A DNA stretch of 64,000 nucleotides from Paenimyroides baculatum (GCF_008629655.1 NZ_VWSG01000002.1:124001-188000); one strand, 5' to 3'; shown: positions 8,695-17,919, numbered from the stretch's first letter. The notes: a model not told the origin generated them from the letters alone. Numbers and translations: made by a program.

Positions 8695-11600
8695 ATGAGC
8701 AAAATTATCTCTTTTTTGTCATCTACAAGGTTAATGGCTGTTTTATTCATTGTTTTTGCAGCCGTTATGGGTATTGCAACCTTTATTGAAAATGAATACA
8801 ACACCGATACAGCACGAATTTTAGTTTACAACACCAAATGGTTCGAAGCAATAATGTTAATTTTTGTTTTTAACTTTATCGGCAACATTAAGCGATACAA
8901 TTTGTTAAGCAAAGCTAAATGGGATACTTTAATACTGCATTTGTCTTTTATTTTAATACTTATTGGCGCATTTGTAACCCGTTATATTAGTTTTGAAGGA
9001 ATGATGCCTATTCGTGAAACCGAAATGTCAAACCAGTTTTTTTCTGATAAAACATTTTTAACTGTTTGGGTTGATGGCGATTTGAATGGTGAAGCTAAAC
9101 GCAAACCATTTGAAAAGCAACGTTTTTTTTCAGAAGCATTAGATAAAGATAATTTCATAAGTAATTTCGCGTCAAATCATTTCAAAATAAAAGACGATTT
9201 CAACAACATTCCGTTCGAAGTAGAATTTAAAGATTTCGTAATGGGTGCCCAAGAAGTTGTTGAAGAAACACCTAACGGAAAAAGCTTTTTAAAACTGGTA
9301 GAATCAAGCCACGGCGAACGTCACGAGCATTTTATTGAAGAAGGAAGTCAAGAAGATATTCATGGCATGCTTTACACCTACAACAAGCAGGTTGAAGGCG
9401 CTGTTAACTTTTTTACGAACGAAAATGGAGAAATGCAGATTAAAACTCCGTTTGGCGGTAACTATCAAGTTATGGCAACGCAGGCAAAAGGTGAAGTTTT
9501 AGCAAATACTGTTGCCCCATTAAATTACCGTTCCATGTATAGTTTAGGTGGTGTGGTTCAGTTTGTAATGGATCGACCAATAAAAGGAAAAAAGACTTTA
9601 AAATCAAATGGTGATTTCAAGGCTAAAAATTCTACCGACGCTTTAGTATTGACCGTTCGTTCACAAGGAAAAGAACAAGATGTTACCTTAATGGGTTCTA
9701 AAGGACAAATGGGTATACCACAGTCGTTTAAAATTGGTGAATTAGAATTTACTTTAATCTACGGATCAAAAGTTTACACTACTCCTTTTCAGGTAAAACT
9801 GAATGATTTTATCGCAAAGAAATATCCGGGAACCGAAAAAAGCTATTCATCGTTTGAAAGTCAGGTAACAATTATCGATCCTGATAAATCTTTCGATTAC
9901 AGAATTTACATGAATCACGTTTTAGACCACAAAGGTTATCGTTTCTTTCAGGCATCTTATGACCCTGACGAAAAAGGAACACATTTATCTGTAAACCACG
10001 ATTTCTGGGGAACTTGGATAACTTATATTGGTTACACCTTACTATATATTGCCATGTTGTGCATTTTATTTAACAAAAACACGCGTTTTAGCGATTTACG
10101 TAAAAAACTGAACAAAATTCACAGCAAAAAAGCAGCTTTAACCATTATTGGTTTATTGTTCGGCTTGTTTTCGGCAACGGCACAACACGCACACAACAAA
10201 CCATCTACCGCTCAAATTGATTCTCTGATTGTAAAAACAACTGTTTCGCAAGAACATGCCGATTTGTTTGGATCAATTATTATTCAGGATATAGGCGGAC
10301 GTATGAAACCTATCAATACGTTTTCGTCTGAATTGCTTCGTAAAGTAAGTAAAGACGATCATTTCCGCGGTATGGATTCTGATCAGGTAATACTTTCTAT
10401 TACACAATTTCCGCAGTTGTGGTATCATGTGCCAATCATCAATCTAGCAAAAGGAAACGATAGTATTCGTTCGTTAATCGGAATTCCTGCAGATGCTAAA
10501 TATGCTTCGTTAGCCGATTTCTTCGATGATAAAGGAAATTATAAATTAGATCAATTTTTAGATGAAGCACATCAAGCATCAGTTAAGAATAAGTTTCAAA
10601 CAGATTATATCGCTACCGATGAAAAAGTAAATTTATTATATTCTGCTGTTAGTGGTCAAATAATGAAAATTTTTCCAGTTCCGGGACATGAAAATGATAA
10701 ATGGGTTTCGTATTTGGAGTTGAACGAAGCAGGAATGAAAGGTATGGATTCTATCTATGCTAAAAACATTCTGCCAATGTACACCACCTCGCTTTTAAAA
10801 TCAATCGAAACAAAAGATTTTAAACCGTCAGACGAACTTTTAACATCAATTATAAATTTCCAAAAGAAATACGGTAGTAAAGTAGTACCAAGCGAACAAA
10901 AAGTAAAAGCCGAAATTTTATACAACAAATACGACATCTTTAAAAAGCTATTTTCGTACTACATGTACGTGTCGGTGGTGTTGTTTATCATCGTAATCGT
11001 CCGCATTTTTAAAGACAATAAGGCTTTAAAATTTGCAACTAAATTTTTTATTGGTGTTACTCTTTTTCTTTTTGCATTACACACTGCTGGTTTAATTGCT
11101 CGTTGGTATGTTTCAGGTCACGCACCATGGTCAGACGCTTATGAATCGATGATTTATGTTGGATGGGCAACAATGTTGTTCGGTTTAATTTTCGGAAGAA
11201 AATCGAGCTTAACAACAGCATCTACAGCATTTGTTGCCGGAATGATTTTAATGATTGCACATTGGAACTGGATGGATCCTTCGATTGGAAACCTACAGGC
11301 AGTTTTAGATTCGTATTGGTTAATGATTCACGTATCAATTATTGTTGGTAGTTACGGACCATTTACTTTAGGGATGATTTTAGGTGTTGTAGCATTGTTT
11401 TTAATGATTTTTACAACAAAAAGCAACAAAGCAAAAATGGAGTTAAACCTTAAAGAAATTACCTATATTAACGAAATGGCTATTACCGTTGGTTTGGTTA
11501 TGCTTACAATTGGTAACTTTATGGGTGGACAATGGGCTAACGAAAGTTGGGGACGCTATTGGGGTTGGGATCCAAAAGAAACATGGGCATTAATTTCAAT

Positions 11601-11859
11601 TATGGTGTATGCCTTTGTAATTCACATGCGTTTTGTACCGGCTTTAAGAGGTTTATGGATTTACAACTTAATGTCTGTTTTAGCTTTTTACAGTATTATG
11701 ATGACCTATTTTGGAGTGAATTTTTACTTGTCAGGCTTGCATTCATACGCAAAAGGCGATCAGGTTGTAACTCCGTCATTCATTTGGTTTTCTGTAGGAA
11801 TTATAACTGTACTAGGTTCGCTGGCATTTTACAAGTATAAAAAGCATTATAAAAAATAA
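8695..11859 (+). CDS. ccsBA: CcsBA-type cytochrome c biogenesis protein (ResB-CcsA fusion)
   Basis: This large membrane protein of system II exports haem and joins it to apocytochromes c. From the chosen start it has 1,054 residues. The N-terminal ResB/CcsB part has early membrane helices (LMAVLFIVFAAVMGIATFIE onward), then a large periplasmic domain and another helix (WITYIGYTLLYIAMLCILF). A second periplasmic stretch leads to the CcsA part with six or more helices and the haem-handling WWD motif (WGRYWGWDPKETW, about 11,545-11,590). An ATG 66 bases upstream would add 22 residues, but a promoter box lies after it. The fused form is usual in Bacteroidota. The gene is monocistronic, ending at a strong hairpin. 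Confidence 0.93.
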   Translation: MSKIISFLSSTRLMAVLFIVFAAVMGIATFIENEYNTDTARILVYNTKWFEAIMLIFVFNFIGNIKRYNLLSKAKWDTLILHLSFILILIGAFVTRYISFEGMMPIRETEMSNQFFSDKTFLTVWVDGDLNGEAKRKPFEKQRFFSEALDKDNFISNFASNHFKIKDDFNNIPFEVEFKDFVMGAQEVVEETPNGKSFLKLVESSHGERHEHFIEEGSQEDIHGMLYTYNKQVEGAVNFFTNENGEMQIKTPFGGNYQVMATQAKGEVLANTVAPLNYRSMYSLGGVVQFVMDRPIKGKKTLKSNGDFKAKNSTDALVLTVRSQGKEQDVTLMGSKGQMGIPQSFKIGELEFTLIYGSKVYTTPFQVKLNDFIAKKYPGTEKSYSSFESQVTIIDPDKSFDYRIYMNHVLDHKGYRFFQASYDPDEKGTHLSVNHDFWGTWITYIGYTLLYIAMLCILFNKNTRFSDLRKKLNKIHSKKAALTIIGLLFGLFSATAQHAHNKPSTAQIDSLIVKTTVSQEHADLFGSIIIQDIGGRMKPINTFSSELLRKVSKDDHFRGMDSDQVILSITQFPQLWYHVPIINLAKGNDSIRSLIGIPADAKYASLADFFDDKGNYKLDQFLDEAHQASVKNKFQTDYIATDEKVNLLYSAVSGQIMKIFPVPGHENDKWVSYLELNEAGMKGMDSIYAKNILPMYTTSLLKSIETKDFKPSDELLTSIINFQKKYGSKVVPSEQKVKAEILYNKYDIFKKLFSYYMYVSVVLFIIVIVRIFKDNKALKFATKFFIGVTLFLFALHTAGLIARWYVSGHAPWSDAYESMIYVGWATMLFGLIFGRKSSLTTASTAFVAGMILMIAHWNWMDPSIGNLQAVLDSYWLMIHVSIIVGSYGPFTLGMILGVVALFLMIFTTKSNKAKMELNLKEITYINEMAITVGLVMLTIGNFMGGQWANESWGRYWGWDPKETWALISIMVYAFVIHMRFVPALRGLWIYNLMSVLAFYSIMMTYFGVNFYLSGLHSYAKGDQVVTPSFIWFSVGIITVLGSLAFYKYKKHYKK

Positions 11860-11862
11860 ACA

Positions 11863-11892
11863 AAAAAAGCTTTCCCTTCGGAAAGCTTTTTT
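11863..11892 (+). terminator. Intrinsic terminator after ccsBA
   Basis: AAAGCTTTCC pairs with GGAAAGCTTT around CTTC, extended by A/T pairs and ending in a T-run, immediately after the ccsBA stop. Confidence 0.85.
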
Positions 11893-11961
11893 ATTGCATT
11901 GCAACCAAATAAACGATAACTTTATTAAATTAAACAACAATAAATTTTAAAAAACCGATTT

Positions 11962-12546
11962 ATGAAATATATTTTTATTGCAAGTGCCGTTTTGGCTTTA
12001 AGTTGTACAAAAAATAAACCTGTAACAGAAAATCCCCAAATTATTATGGAACAACAAAAAAATGTCGACCCTATTTATCAGTTCAAAGTAAAAGATATTA
12101 CCGGTGGTGAATTTAATCTTGCCGATTTAAAAGGTAAAAAAGTTTTAATTGTTAATACAGCATCTAAATGCGGATTGACCCCACAGTTTGAAGAATTAGA
12201 AAAACTGTATCAAAAATACAAAGATCAAAATTTTGTGATTATTGGTTTTCCAACGAACGATTTTATGAGCCAAGATCCTGGAACTAACGAAGAAATCGCA
12301 GAATTCTGTAAATTAAATTACGGCGTTACTTTTCCTATGATGAGTAAAATTGAAGTAAAAGGTGATGCTATGGAACCCTTATATCAATACTTAACACAAA
12401 AAAGCAAAAATGGTTTAGGCGATTTTGTAGTAGAATGGAATTTTCAGAAATTCCTTATAAACGAAGAAGGAAAACTGGCAAAAGTAATCAGCCCAAAAGT
12501 TTCGCCAACCGATAGCGAAATTACCAATTGGATTGAAGGAAAATAA
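11962..12546 (+). CDS. Lipoprotein glutathione peroxidase with Asp at the usual Gln position
   Basis: A second thiol peroxidase, 194 residues, beginning with a lipoprotein signal (IASAVLALSC, lipid-bearing Cys15), so it works on a membrane surface. The peroxidatic Cys70 is in NTASKCGLTP, and Trp159-Asn160 is in EWNFQKFL. The place of the catalytic Gln (NQF in the paralogue at 2485) reads NDF, with Asp100. The preceding Cys of FPCNQF is absent (FPTNDF). Cys116 (EFCKLNYGV) is the likely resolving residue. The NDF variant occurs in other bacterial glutathione peroxidases, so it is probably a subfamily rather than a defect. Confidence 0.88.
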   Translation: MKYIFIASAVLALSCTKNKPVTENPQIIMEQQKNVDPIYQFKVKDITGGEFNLADLKGKKVLIVNTASKCGLTPQFEELEKLYQKYKDQNFVIIGFPTNDFMSQDPGTNEEIAEFCKLNYGVTFPMMSKIEVKGDAMEPLYQYLTQKSKNGLGDFVVEWNFQKFLINEEGKLAKVISPKVSPTDSEITNWIEGK

Positions 12547-12572
12547 GATACTGCAAAAAGTTATAAATTTTC

Positions 12573-12605
12573 AGACCTCACAAGTTTAAAAAACCTGTGA
12601 GGTCT
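12573..12605. repeat. Palindromic intergenic element
   Basis: AGACCTCACAAGTTT (12573-12587) and AAACCTGTGAGGTCT (12591-12605) form a 15-base inverted repeat with one mismatch and a 3-base loop. There is no T-run, so it is unlike the other terminators here. It resembles the short palindromes scattered between genes in many flavobacterial genomes. Confidence 0.6.
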
Positions 12606-12660
12606 TAGTGTAAATACATGAGTTTTCAACGATAAAATTCTTCCTTTTCAGGATAGTTCG

Positions 12661-12668
12661 TATCTTTG
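12661..12668 (+). promoter_or_regulatory. -7 promoter box for menD
   Basis: TATCTTTG matches TAnnTTTG and ends 18 bases before the menD ATG, implying a leader of roughly 12 bases. Confidence 0.6.
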
Positions 12669-12686
12669 AATAATTAATTTTTAGAA

Positions 12687-14336
12687 ATGAATTATCCTGA
12701 AATACCTTTGGCGCAAAGTATTTTACAACTTTTTAAAGCAAAGGGAATACAACATATCATTATTTCGCCCGGTTCTCGCAATGCTCCTTTAACCATTGGT
12801 TTTACAAACGATTCTTTTTTTACCTGCTACAGCATTGTAGACGAACGTTGCGCGGCATTTTTTGCCATGGGAATTGCCCAGCAATTAAACCAGCCAACGG
12901 CGTTGTTGTGTACATCAGGTTCGGCATTATTGAATTATTATCCTGCGGTTGCCGAAGCTTTTTACAGCCAGATTCCCTTAATTGTAGTTTCTGCGGATCG
13001 TCCTACTTCTAAAATTGATATTGGCGACGGACAAACTATTCGTCAGCGAAATGTTTTTGAAAATCATTCGTTGTTCAATGCGAATTTATCGGATGAAGTT
13101 TCTGCTGAAAACGATGGTTTAATTCAAAAAGCAATTTCTACGGTAAAAAATAAAAAAGGTCCGGGTCATATAAATATCCCGTTCGAAGAACCTTTGTACA
13201 ATATTGTGAACGAATACAGCTATAATCCTACTTTACTGAATGATGAAACTGAAGTTAAAGCTGAAGAAGAATTTGACACAACAATTGTTCAAAATGCAGA
13301 AAAAATTGTTGTGCTGATCGGATCTCAAAATCCTAATATCATTTCAAAAGAAAATATTGATTTTTTGGCGTCGTTACCAAATGTGGTGATTCTGACAGAA
13401 ATCAATTCAAACATACATCATAAAAATATTGTTGAAAATATTGATACATTGATTACCACTTTTTCTAAAGATGATTTTAAAGATTTTCAACCCGATTTGT
13501 TGCTGACTTTCGGCGGAATGATCGTATCAAAACGTGTAAAAGCATTATTTAGAAATTATCCGGGTAAAAATCATTGGCATGTTGATGAGTTACGCGCATA
13601 CGATACTTTTTCATCGTTAACCAAACATATTAGTGTTTCGCCAAATCATTTTATTAATCAGATAAAAGAACAAATTTCAATTGTAAACTCGAATTTTTCA
13701 GAGAAGATTCAATCAATAATGATCAATCGAAAAAAAGGACATCAAACCTATATGGATGCCATTCCTTTTTCTGATTTAAAATCGTTTCATATCATTTGGA
13801 ACAATCTTCCTAAAAATATTCAGCTGCAAATAAGCAACAGTGCAGTTATTCGTTACGCGCAATTGTTTGAAACCGATAAAAGCATTGATGTTTACTGCAA
13901 TCGTGGCACAAGTGGTATAGACGGATCAACATCAACAGCCATTGGTGCAGCAGTAATTTCAAGCAAACCTACTGTTTTAATTTCAGGCGATATCAGCTTC
14001 TTTTACGACAGTAATGCGCTATGGAACAATTACATACCTAGAAATTTTAAAATTATTATTATAAATAACAGTGGCGGTGGGATTTTTAGAATTTTACCTG
14101 GTCATGTTGAAAATAAAACCTTTAATACGTTTTTTGAAACAGAACATAATTTAACTGCCGAACATTTGGCAAAAATGTATCAGTTTAATTATTTAACCGC
14201 TCACAACGAAGAAGAATTAAACTTGGCATTAAAATTGTTATTCTCCCAAAACGATCAACCGCAGATTTTAGAAGTTTTTACTCCGAGTAAAATCAACCGA
14301 GATTTGTTGCGAAATTATTTCACAAGTATATCATAA
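12687..14336 (+). CDS. menD: SEPHCHC synthase (menaquinone biosynthesis)
   Basis: MenD is the thiamine-diphosphate enzyme that joins 2-oxoglutarate (as succinic semialdehyde) to isochorismate in the menaquinone pathway. The 549-residue protein has the N-terminal ISPGSRNAPLTIGF signature, the RCAAFFAMG region with its catalytic acidic residue (DERCAAF), a central domain, and the C-terminal ThDP site (SGIDGSTSTAIGAA, GDISFFYDSNALWNN, INNSGGGIFRILPGH). Length fits the family. No other men gene is adjacent. A DUF4197 lipoprotein gene follows 13 bases later and probably shares the transcript. Confidence 0.96.
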   Translation: MNYPEIPLAQSILQLFKAKGIQHIIISPGSRNAPLTIGFTNDSFFTCYSIVDERCAAFFAMGIAQQLNQPTALLCTSGSALLNYYPAVAEAFYSQIPLIVVSADRPTSKIDIGDGQTIRQRNVFENHSLFNANLSDEVSAENDGLIQKAISTVKNKKGPGHINIPFEEPLYNIVNEYSYNPTLLNDETEVKAEEEFDTTIVQNAEKIVVLIGSQNPNIISKENIDFLASLPNVVILTEINSNIHHKNIVENIDTLITTFSKDDFKDFQPDLLLTFGGMIVSKRVKALFRNYPGKNHWHVDELRAYDTFSSLTKHISVSPNHFINQIKEQISIVNSNFSEKIQSIMINRKKGHQTYMDAIPFSDLKSFHIIWNNLPKNIQLQISNSAVIRYAQLFETDKSIDVYCNRGTSGIDGSTSTAIGAAVISSKPTVLISGDISFFYDSNALWNNYIPRNFKIIIINNSGGGIFRILPGHVENKTFNTFFETEHNLTAEHLAKMYQFNYLTAHNEEELNLALKLLFSQNDQPQILEVFTPSKINRDLLRNYFTSIS

Positions 14337-14349
14337 ATAAAAATTTAGT

Positions 14350-15078
14350 ATGAAAAAAATGATCATTCCAATTGCAGTTGTTTCATTAATGTTAAGTAGC
14401 TGCACAAGTGCACAGTTACAACAAGCTGCCAGCCAATTGCCACAAATTTTAGAAACATCTGGGTTAGGGCAAACTCAGATTGCAGCAGGTTTAAAAGAGG
14501 CCTTACAGCAAGGTATTGACAAACAGGTGGTAAACCTTACAAAAACCGATGGTTTTTACAACAATTCTTTAGTTAGAATTGGTTTACCAAGCGAATTACA
14601 AAAAGTAGAAAAAACCTTACGCGATGTTGGTTTAGGAAGTTTAGCAGACGAAGGTATTAAATCGCTTAACAAAGCCGCAAGTAACGCTGTGAAAGAGGCT
14701 ACGCCTATTTTCGTTGATGCTATCACAAAAATGACTATATCTGACGCTACAAATATTTTAATGGGTAATAAAAATGCTGCAACACAGTATTTGCAAAAAT
14801 CAACCAAAACATCATTATACACTAAATTTAATCCGGTGATAAAATCGTCGTTTACAAAAGTGGGTGCCGATAAAGTTTGGAGCAACATTATTACAAAATA
14901 TAATGCGATACCAACGGTTAAAAAGATCAATCCAGATTTAACAGATTATGTAACACAACAAGCTTTAACCGGCGTTTACACCATGATTGAAAAAGAAGAG
15001 GCAAATATTAGAACTAATGTTTCTGCACGTTCAACCAATGTTTTAAAAACGGTTTTTGCAATGCAGGATAAAAAGTAA
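14350..15078 (+). CDS. DUF4197 lipoprotein
   Basis: A 242-residue protein with a lipoprotein signal (VVSLMLSSC, Cys17). The mature part is mostly helical and matches DUF4197: repeated LGQTQIAAGLKEALQQGIDKQV, the GLPSELQKVEKTLRDVGLG block, TISDATNILMG and a C-terminal DYVTQQALTGVYTMIEKEEANIR. The biochemical role is unknown. It lies downstream of menD in the same direction and ends at a terminator, giving a two-gene unit that may be coincidental. Confidence 0.85.
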   Translation: MKKMIIPIAVVSLMLSSCTSAQLQQAASQLPQILETSGLGQTQIAAGLKEALQQGIDKQVVNLTKTDGFYNNSLVRIGLPSELQKVEKTLRDVGLGSLADEGIKSLNKAASNAVKEATPIFVDAITKMTISDATNILMGNKNAATQYLQKSTKTSLYTKFNPVIKSSFTKVGADKVWSNIITKYNAIPTVKKINPDLTDYVTQQALTGVYTMIEKEEANIRTNVSARSTNVLKTVFAMQDKK

Positions 15079-15086
15079 TTATACAG

Positions 15087-15115
15087 AAAAACGCTTTCAT
15101 TACGAAAGCGTTTTT
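15087..15115. terminator. Bidirectional terminator
   Basis: AAAAACGCTTTC (15087-15098) pairs with GAAAGCGTTTTT (15104-15115) around a 5-base loop, between two converging genes. Confidence 0.85.
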
Positions 15116-15120
15116 GTTTT

Positions 15121-15555
15121 TTATAAAACTTCCAATAATTCAACTTCAAAAATCAACGTACTGTGTGGACCTATTTCTTTTGAAATCTGTTGATCGCCAT
15201 AAGCAGCATCAGGTGGAATTACAATTTTAACTTTAGATCCTACCTTAAGTAACTGCATTACTTCTTGCCAACCTTTTATTAACTTGTTGATCTGAAAATC
15301 TGCAGGTTTTCCTCTATCAACAGAACTGTCAAACACTTCACCAGAAATATTCGTTCCGTGATAATGGCATCGAACTTTACTTTCAACAGTAGGTAAAACT
15401 CCCGAACCTTCATCAATAATTTTGTAAAGCACACCACTTTCTAACTTTACAACATTTGTTTCAGAAGCAAAATTTGTACGAAAAATTTCTCCTTCGTTTA
15501 TATTTTTAGCGGCTAATTCCTGCTTGCGTTTCAATAATAATTCTGCTACTCCCAT
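15121..15555 (-). CDS. FKBP-type peptidyl-prolyl isomerase
   Basis: This 144-residue protein catalyses cis-trans isomerisation of proline bonds. The C-terminal FKBP domain (about residues 50-144) shows CHYHGTNISGEVFDSS, GKPADFQINKLIKGWQEVMQLLKVGSKVKI, IPPDAAYGD and the closing LIFEVELLEV strand. There is no signal peptide, so it is cytoplasmic, unlike many Bacteroidota FKBPs that are secreted or lipid-anchored. The N-terminal 45 residues contain a short basic helix (LLLKRKQELAAKNINEG). Confidence 0.92.
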   Translation of the reverse strand: MGVAELLLKRKQELAAKNINEGEIFRTNFASETNVVKLESGVLYKIIDEGSGVLPTVESKVRCHYHGTNISGEVFDSSVDRGKPADFQINKLIKGWQEVMQLLKVGSKVKIVIPPDAAYGDQQISKEIGPHSTLIFEVELLEVL

Positions 15556-15580
15556 TTGGTATTTTAAATCGTTTAAAGAT

Positions 15581-15588
15581 CAAATATA
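15581..15588 (-). promoter_or_regulatory. -7 promoter box for the FKBP gene
   Basis: CAAATATA on the + strand reads TATATTTG on the minus strand, 26 bases before the ATG. It lies back to back with the lipocalin promoter. Confidence 0.5.
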
Positions 15589-15610
15589 CTAAATCTTTAT
15601 GTTCTTGATT

Positions 15611-15640
15611 TTGGACTTCAATATGTTTTTTGTAACTTTA
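15611..15640 (+). promoter_or_regulatory. Promoter of the lipocalin gene (TTG and -7 box)
   Basis: TTG at 15611-15613 is followed after 19 bases by TAACTTTA at 15633-15640, a one-mismatch TAnnTTTG box. The pair ends 12 bases before the ATG at 15653 and lies downstream of the ATG at 15599, which therefore is probably untranscribed. Confidence 0.5.
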
Positions 15641-15652
15641 AAAGAAAAAATC

Positions 15653-16189
15653 ATGCAAAGAAAGAAAATTTTATTAACCGCAGGTGCCGTAGGTGTGAGT
15701 TCTCTCGCATATCTGGCATTAAAAAACAGAAAAAAAGGCGATGATGTTACTGTTGTAACTCCGTTTGACACCATGAGGTATTTAGGGAGATGGTACGAAA
15801 TTGCCCGTTTAGATTTCCGTCACGAAAAAAATTTGGACAATACCACAGCTCATTACAGTTTAAACAAAGACAATTCTATTAAAGTTGTAAACCAAGGTTG
15901 GAATTACGTTAAACAGGAATGGGAAGTTGCTGAAGGAAAAGCAAAACCGCGTAAAAAGAATACAGGCGCTTTAAAAGTTTCGTTTTGGGGACCTTTTTAC
16001 GATGAATATAATGTGGTTGAAATTACAAACGATTATCAGTATGCGCTTGTTTTTGGAAAGAATACCGATTATATGTGGATTTTATCAAGAGAGAAAACCA
16101 TGCCCGAAATTGTTAGGCAATATTTTGTTTTAAAAGCACAAAGTTTTGGATACAATACCGATAAACTGGTTTGGCCGGAACACGATTAA
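15653..16189 (+). CDS. Bacterial lipocalin (Blc-like)
   Basis: A 178-residue lipocalin anchored by an N-terminal hydrophobic segment (ILLTAGAVGVSSLAYLAL, about 6-23) with no lipobox Cys, so it is not a lipoprotein like E. coli Blc. The family signature YLGRWYEIARLDFR is at residues 43-56, followed by HYSLN, VVNQGWN, GALKVSFWGPFYDEYNVVEI and YMWILSREKTMP. Such proteins bind lipids or fatty acids in the envelope. A longer frame from 15599 is rejected because the likely promoter lies inside it. Confidence 0.88.
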   Translation: MQRKKILLTAGAVGVSSLAYLALKNRKKGDDVTVVTPFDTMRYLGRWYEIARLDFRHEKNLDNTTAHYSLNKDNSIKVVNQGWNYVKQEWEVAEGKAKPRKKNTGALKVSFWGPFYDEYNVVEITNDYQYALVFGKNTDYMWILSREKTMPEIVRQYFVLKAQSFGYNTDKLVWPEHD

Positions 16190-16217
16190 AAAACTGAATC
16201 CAATGGATTCAGTTTTT
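16189..16217. terminator. Bidirectional terminator
   Basis: AAAAACTGAATCC (16189-16201) pairs with GGATTCAGTTTTT (16205-16217) around three bases, between converging genes. Confidence 0.85.
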
Positions 16218-17020
16218 TATTCTTCTATTCTGTTTTGCAATGCTTTAAAATACTGGAAAGCCTTAAATAATCTGGTCCCGTACCACGAAAACATTTCGCC
16301 ATCTACAAAAACGGTTTTGGCGTGATGCGTAACCCGACCAATTTCAAAAGCATGTTCTTCTTTAAAAGGATAAGGTTCAGACGATAGTAAAACCAAATCT
16401 GGATCACCTTGAATGCGCATTTTTCTGATTTCGACTTCCGGGTATCTACCTTCAAACAATTCGTACATGTTTTCAAACTTATTAAGTTTCAACATTTCAT
16501 TGATAAAAGTTTCACTTCCGGCAGCCATGTAAGGTTCGCGCCAAATTAAATATGCCGCTTTCTGCCATTTTTTATCTTGCATAAAACTGGCAAAATCATC
16601 ATTTGCAAACTTAATTTTCTCTGTCCACTTTTTGGCATCGGTAGTTCGTTTAAAAAGCAATCCGAAATCGTTAATGGTTTTCAACGTATCTTCTACGGTA
16701 ACAATATCGGTCACAAAAACCGGACAAATCTCTCTTAAACTGTCAACGATTTCTAACGTATTTTCCTCTTTATTGGCAATGATGATATCTGGATTAAGAG
16801 CTTTAATTTTTTCGATATGAACATTTTTTGTCCCACCGACAATGATTTTGACCGATTTTAAATGATACGGATGCACACAGAACTTTGTGATTCCTATAAT
16901 TTCATTTTCCAAGCCCAATTCGTACAAGGTTTCAGTTAACGATGGAACCAAACTTACGATGCGTTTTGGTGTTTGATCAAAAATATGTTGCGATCCTAAA
17001 TCGTCTGTAATTGTCAACAT
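16217..17020 (-). CDS. BtuF/TroA-like helical-backbone binding protein without signal peptide
   Basis: The 267-residue sequence has the fold of periplasmic vitamin B12 or metal-chelate binding proteins: KRIVSLVPSLTETLYELGLENEIIGIT at the start, then IEKIKALNPDIIIANKEEN and a C-terminal PYPFKEEHAFEIGR-HHAKTVFVDGEMFSWYGTRL. The frame opens directly with the first strand (MLTITDDLGSQHIFD), and no signal peptide or lipobox can be added upstream because pyrF ends one base away. It therefore appears cytoplasmic, which is odd for a transport receptor. A substrate-handling or sensing role is possible. It probably shares a transcript with pyrF. Confidence 0.75.
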   Translation of the reverse strand: MLTITDDLGSQHIFDQTPKRIVSLVPSLTETLYELGLENEIIGITKFCVHPYHLKSVKIIVGGTKNVHIEKIKALNPDIIIANKEENTLEIVDSLREICPVFVTDIVTVEDTLKTINDFGLLFKRTTDAKKWTEKIKFANDDFASFMQDKKWQKAAYLIWREPYMAAGSETFINEMLKLNKFENMYELFEGRYPEVEIRKMRIQGDPDLVLLSSEPYPFKEEHAFEIGRVTHHAKTVFVDGEMFSWYGTRLFKAFQYFKALQNRIEE

Positions 17021-17021
17021 T

Positions 17022-17840
17022 TTAGTTTTGTTCTAAAATTATTGCCATTGCTCTTTGAAGTTTCAATGCTTCGTTTCTGGCAGCTTCGGCAAAATCTTTT
17101 TGGTTTGATGCATAAATAATTCCGCGAGATGAATTGATTAACAACCCAACTTGCTTGTTCATTCCGAATTTACAAACATCTTCCAAGCTTCCGCCTTGTG
17201 CTCCTACTCCAGGAACCAATAAAAATGAATCTGGAACGATGTTACGGATTTCCTTGAAATATTCTGCTTTAGTAGCACCCACAACATACATTAAATTCTC
17301 GCTTTTTTTCCAGGTTTTCGATGTTTCCAATACGGTTTGATACATTGGTTTATCGTTCACTTGTTGCGTTTGAAAATCAAAAGCACCTTCGTTCGATGTT
17401 AATGCAAGTAAAATGGTATGTTTGTTTTCAAAAGCCAAAAAAGGCTCAACCGAATCTTTACCCATATAAGGTGCAACGGTAACCGAATCGAAATTTAGAT
17501 CTTCTAAAAAAGCTTTTGCGTACATGGTTGATGTATTACCGATATCGCCACGTTTTGCATCGGCAATGGTGAAAATATCTGGATAATTTTCGTTGATGTA
17601 ATTGATTGTTTTTTCTAAAGACTGCCAACCTTTTAAGCCGTAAGCCTCATAAAAAGCAGTATTTGGTTTGTAGGATACACACAAATCGTGTGTAGCATCA
17701 ATAATTGCTTTGTTAAACTCGAAAATTGGATCTTCGGTTGTTAACAAATGCTGTGGAATTTTATTTAAATCAACATCTAAACCTACACATAGGAATGATT
17801 TTTTTTGCTGAATTTGGTTGTAAAGTTGTTTTGTAGTCAT
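17022..17840 (-). CDS. pyrF: Orotidine 5'-phosphate decarboxylase, type 2
   Basis: PyrF makes UMP from OMP, the last step of pyrimidine synthesis. The 272-residue length and the [15 protein letters not shown] motif (Asp94, Lys96, Asp99) mark the longer type 2 form found in Bacteroidota and Actinobacteria. [14 protein letters not shown] at the N-terminus and [15 protein letters not shown] near the phosphate site also fit. The next gene on the strand, a BtuF-like protein, begins after one intervening base, so the two are probably translated from one mRNA. Confidence 0.95.
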   Translation of the reverse strand: MTTKQLYNQIQQKKSFLCVGLDVDLNKIPQHLLTTEDPIFEFNKAIIDATHDLCVSYKPNTAFYEAYGLKGWQSLEKTINYINENYPDIFTIADAKRGDIGNTSTMYAKAFLEDLNFDSVTVAPYMGKDSVEPFLAFENKHTILLALTSNEGAFDFQTQQVNDKPMYQTVLETSKTWKKSENLMYVVGATKAEYFKEIRNIVPDSFLLVPGVGAQGGSLEDVCKFGMNKQVGLLINSSRGIIYASNQKDFAEAARNEALKLQRAMAIILEQN

Positions 17841-17911
17841 TTTTTTGAAACTTTAAAAACAGGCACTATGTTTATGTTTAGCCCCGATTGAGTGGATTAG
17901 CTTTTGTGAAA

Positions 17912-17919
17912 CAAAACTA
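17912..17919 (-). promoter_or_regulatory. Possible -7 box for pyrF
   Basis: CAAAACTA on the + strand gives TAGTTTTG on the minus strand, about 72 bases before pyrF. It fits TAnnTTTG but has no -33 partner, so support is weak. Confidence 0.35.
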
